Below, piece by piece: positions 62,030-64,000 of a stretch of 64,000 bases of DNA. The notes beneath the pieces were generated by a model. That model was not told where the DNA came from and searched no databases. It saw only the letters and a program-made list of their open reading frames with translations. The stretch comes from Desulfocapsa sp. Lineage in GTDB: Bacteria > Desulfobacterota > Desulfobulbia > Desulfobulbales > Desulfocapsaceae. A program made the position numbers and the translations under genes. Positions within the stretch are counted from its first letter, which is position 1. Every line of letters begins with the position of its first letter. The stretch lies in the NCBI GenBank assembly GCA_022712895.1, contig JAFLJS010000028.1, positions 1 through 64,000 on the forward strand, read 5' to 3'.

Positions 62030-62731
62030 TTATTCCCAGAGTTGAAACAGTTCGTTAATTCCTTTTTCAGCAAGCTTACTCATTTCTGCAAAATCTTCGC
62101 TGCTGAACGGTTTGCCTTCTGCTGTAGATTGGATTTCAATCCAGCGACCGTCGCCACTCATTACAAAGTTAGCATCGACCTCCGCACTTGAATCTTCTTT
62201 ATAATCAAGGTCGAGGCAAGCCGTACCTTCAATCATTCCCACAGATATTGCAGCAACAGGCATTATTTTCGGCATACTTTCAAGTTTTTGTTCATCCACC
62301 AGCTTTCTCAATGCTGCCCGAAGTGCTAAAGCCCCACCAGTAATTGAGGCTGTACGTGTTCCGCCATCGGCATTGAGGACATCACAATCTATACGTAAGG
62401 TTCGTTCTCCGATGGTGGACAAATCGACCATCATGCGTAGACTACGCCCGATAAGACGCTGAATCTCGTAGGTTCTTCCTGACCTACCGCCTACCACTTC
62501 TCTTTTATAACGTGAATTGGTGGCACAGGGAAGCATACCATACTCGGCTGTTATCCATCCTTTTCCAGTGCCTTTCAGGAATGGTGGAACTTTTTCCTCG
62601 ATGCTTACACCACACAGCACATGGGTTCCTCCCATACGAATTAAAAGGGAGGCATCAGCTCCTGGCTGAAAATCCCATTCTAAGGATACCTTGCGCAGCT
62701 TGTCTGTTGTTCGGTCTTCTGATCGTTTCAT
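62030..62731 (-). CDS. rph: Ribonuclease PH
   Basis: 233 residues, near the usual length. Trims tRNA 3' ends by phosphorolysis. Signatures: [62 protein letters not shown] and [18 protein letters not shown]. The start overlaps the phenylacetate-CoA ligase stop by four bases. Confidence 0.97.
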   Translation of the reverse strand: MKRSEDRTTDKLRKVSLEWDFQPGADASLLIRMGGTHVLCGVSIEEKVPPFLKGTGKGWITAEYGMLPCATNSRYKREVVGGRSGRTYEIQRLIGRSLRMMVDLSTIGERTLRIDCDVLNADGGTRTASITGGALALRAALRKLVDEQKLESMPKIMPVAAISVGMIEGTACLDLDYKEDSSAEVDANFVMSGDGRWIEIQSTAEGKPFSSEDFAEMSKLAEKGINELFQLWE

Positions 62732-63999
62732 AATTTTCTTTTATCTATTACCCGCTTACCTTTACCTTCAAAGCGTTCCAGTGTTTTTTCTTCAACCAGT
62801 TTTACAGCAACACCAATGCCCAGTTCAGAGCTGAGCTGCTTACGTATGGTATCAATAAGTTCACGCTGCTGGCTCATGCGATCTGAAAAGAGTGATTCCT
62901 GCACTTCCACCATAACAGTTGCACGGTCCTGATGGTTCTCCCGCTCAACAATGATTCGATAATGGGGCTTGGTACCATCAATATTAAAAAGAACAGATTC
63001 AATCTGAGTGGGGAAAACATTTACACCCTTTATGATCAGCATATCATCGGTTCGGCCAAGGATGCGGTGCATTCTTTTACCGGTTCTGCCGCATGGACAA
63101 TCACCTGGCATAAAACGGGTAAGATCACGAGTACGATACCGGATCATGGGGAACGCTTCTTTGGTAAGCGTTGTAATAACTAGTTCACCAACCTCACCTT
63201 CTTTTACAGGTTCCAGAGTATCAGGATCAAGAATCTCCACCAGAAAATGATCTTCACTTATATGTAGTCCGTTACATTCAGAACACTCTCCGGCAACTCC
63301 GGGGCCCATAACCTCGGAAAGTCCATAGTTGTCTGTTGCACGAATACCTAACTTCTGGTTGATCTCCTGCCGCATGGCTTCCGACCAGGGTTCTGCGCCA
63401 AAGAGACCGAATTTCAAGGATAGTCCCGCGGGGTTGACTCCCATATCAAACAGTACATCAGCAATGTTTAACGCGTAGGATGGAGTACAGACCAGCGCAG
63501 TAGTCTTAAAATCCTGCATAATCTGGATTTGCCGCTTTGTATTTCCAGCAGAAATGGGAATCACCGATGCTCCGAGACGTTCTGCACCATAATGCAAACC
63601 GAAACCACCGGTAAAAAGGCCATAGCCAAAAGCAATTTGAATTACATCATCAGCAGTAAGCCCTGCTCCACAAAGAACACGAGCCACAAGATCTGACCAG
63701 TTTTTAATATCATTCTTCGTATAGCCGACAACTGTTGCCTGACCCGTTGTGCCTGAAGAGGAGTGCAACCTGACAACCTCTCTCAAGGGTACCGCGAACA
63801 AACCATAGGGATAGCTATCTCGCAGATCCTGTTTGACGGTAAAAGGGAGTTGCTGAATATCTTCCAGGGAAGCAAAGCTCTCATAATCAAGCGCCATTTC
63901 GTTGAATTTCTTCCGGTAAAATGGTACGTGGGTGCCTACACGGTAGAGAGTGGACTGGAGACGTTCAAGCTGTAGTTGCTCAAGTTCGTCACGCTTCAT
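62728..63999 (-). CDS. paaK: Phenylacetate-CoA ligase, possibly 5' partial
   Basis: At least 423 residues. AMP-forming acyl-CoA ligase of the PaaK type: [16 protein letters not shown] phosphate-binding loop, [28 protein letters not shown] and the C-terminal [21 protein letters not shown] with KGKRVIDKR. It makes phenylacetyl-CoA (or a related aryl-CoA) from the acid, CoA and ATP. Typical PaaK has about ten more residues before the first Met read here, and the ATG is at the very edge of the window, so the true start may lie beyond it. In Desulfobacterota these genes are often near indolepyruvate ferredoxin oxidoreductase genes, which could lie outside the window. Confidence 0.9.
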   Translation of the reverse strand: MKRDELEQLQLERLQSTLYRVGTHVPFYRKKFNEMALDYESFASLEDIQQLPFTVKQDLRDSYPYGLFAVPLREVVRLHSSSGTTGQATVVGYTKNDIKNWSDLVARVLCGAGLTADDVIQIAFGYGLFTGGFGLHYGAERLGASVIPISAGNTKRQIQIMQDFKTTALVCTPSYALNIADVLFDMGVNPAGLSLKFGLFGAEPWSEAMRQEINQKLGIRATDNYGLSEVMGPGVAGECSECNGLHISEDHFLVEILDPDTLEPVKEGEVGELVITTLTKEAFPMIRYRTRDLTRFMPGDCPCGRTGKRMHRILGRTDDMLIIKGVNVFPTQIESVLFNIDGTKPHYRIIVERENHQDRATVMVEVQESLFSDRMSQQRELIDTIRKQLSSELGIGVAVKLVEEKTLERFEGKGKRVIDKRKL

Positions 64000-64000
64000 A

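Overview
The window reads as a chromosome segment of a sulfate-reducing or sulfur-disproportionating member of the Desulfobacterota, most like the Desulfobulbales (inference). The supporting content is: an anaerobic heme radical-SAM enzyme beside hemE; rubrerythrin, PerR and rubredoxin-headed membrane proteins; a NapC-like multiheme cytochrome, four-cluster FeS protein and NrfD module; many hybrid histidine kinases; and two genes in which an in-frame UGA is followed by a bacterial SECIS-like hairpin. No tRNA, rRNA, CRISPR array or complete insertion sequence was found.

Layout. 1-0.6 kb: a palindromic repeat that has truncated a DUF3047 gene. 0.75-5.5 kb (minus): an LPS heptosyltransferase, a BarA-like hybrid kinase and a tandem rhodanese whose reactive loop carries a UGA (Sec) codon. 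6-11.5 kb (plus): a periplasmic binding lipoprotein, a hybrid kinase and an HDOD-GGDEF protein, probably one signalling operon. 11.5-18.6 kb (minus): a decayed folP behind ftsH, then carB and carA. 18.8-21.1 kb (plus): an exported cyclophilin-FKBP fusion and a zinc-ribbon trypsin-like protease. 21.2-27.2 kb (minus): a solute-binding protein, a CyuA/YhaM-type protein, trpS, dnaK and grpE. 27.4-30.2 kb (plus): heme synthesis (radical SAM, hemE) and an HD protein. 30.2-33.3 kb: an MltB-type transglycosylase, a small gene with a near-perfect sigma-54 promoter, and a ResB-like protein.

33.4-39.8 kb is an oxidative-stress island: two rubredoxin-DUF2231 membrane proteins flanking perR and rubrerythrin, then a selenocysteine peroxiredoxin and katG. 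The last two are bracketed by inverted copies of the same palindromic repeat found at position 1. 40-50 kb holds a ParA/MinD ATPase, an unrecognised protein and three large sensor kinases, one of them an HDOD-GAF kinase. 50.2-60.9 kb contains a respiratory and quality-control system. A soluble PAS kinase and an NtrC-type regulator precede an intergenic region with a 15-bp inverted repeat and a -24/-12 promoter. Behind it lie a small membrane protein, a second FtsH with a Cys-rich tail, a membrane protein with a degenerate kinase dimerisation domain, a multiheme cytochrome c, a four-cluster FeS protein and an NrfD subunit. The window ends with lysE, a HAD-like protein, rph and a phenylacetate-CoA ligase that may continue past the edge.

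The most interesting material is the two UGA-recoded redox genes, the repeat-bracketed peroxiredoxin-katG pair, the sigma-54 FtsH/cytochrome operon with its own two-component system, the sigma-54 promoter of the 64-residue protein, and the paired PerR-like operator candidates. Domain positions are approximate and were judged by eye.
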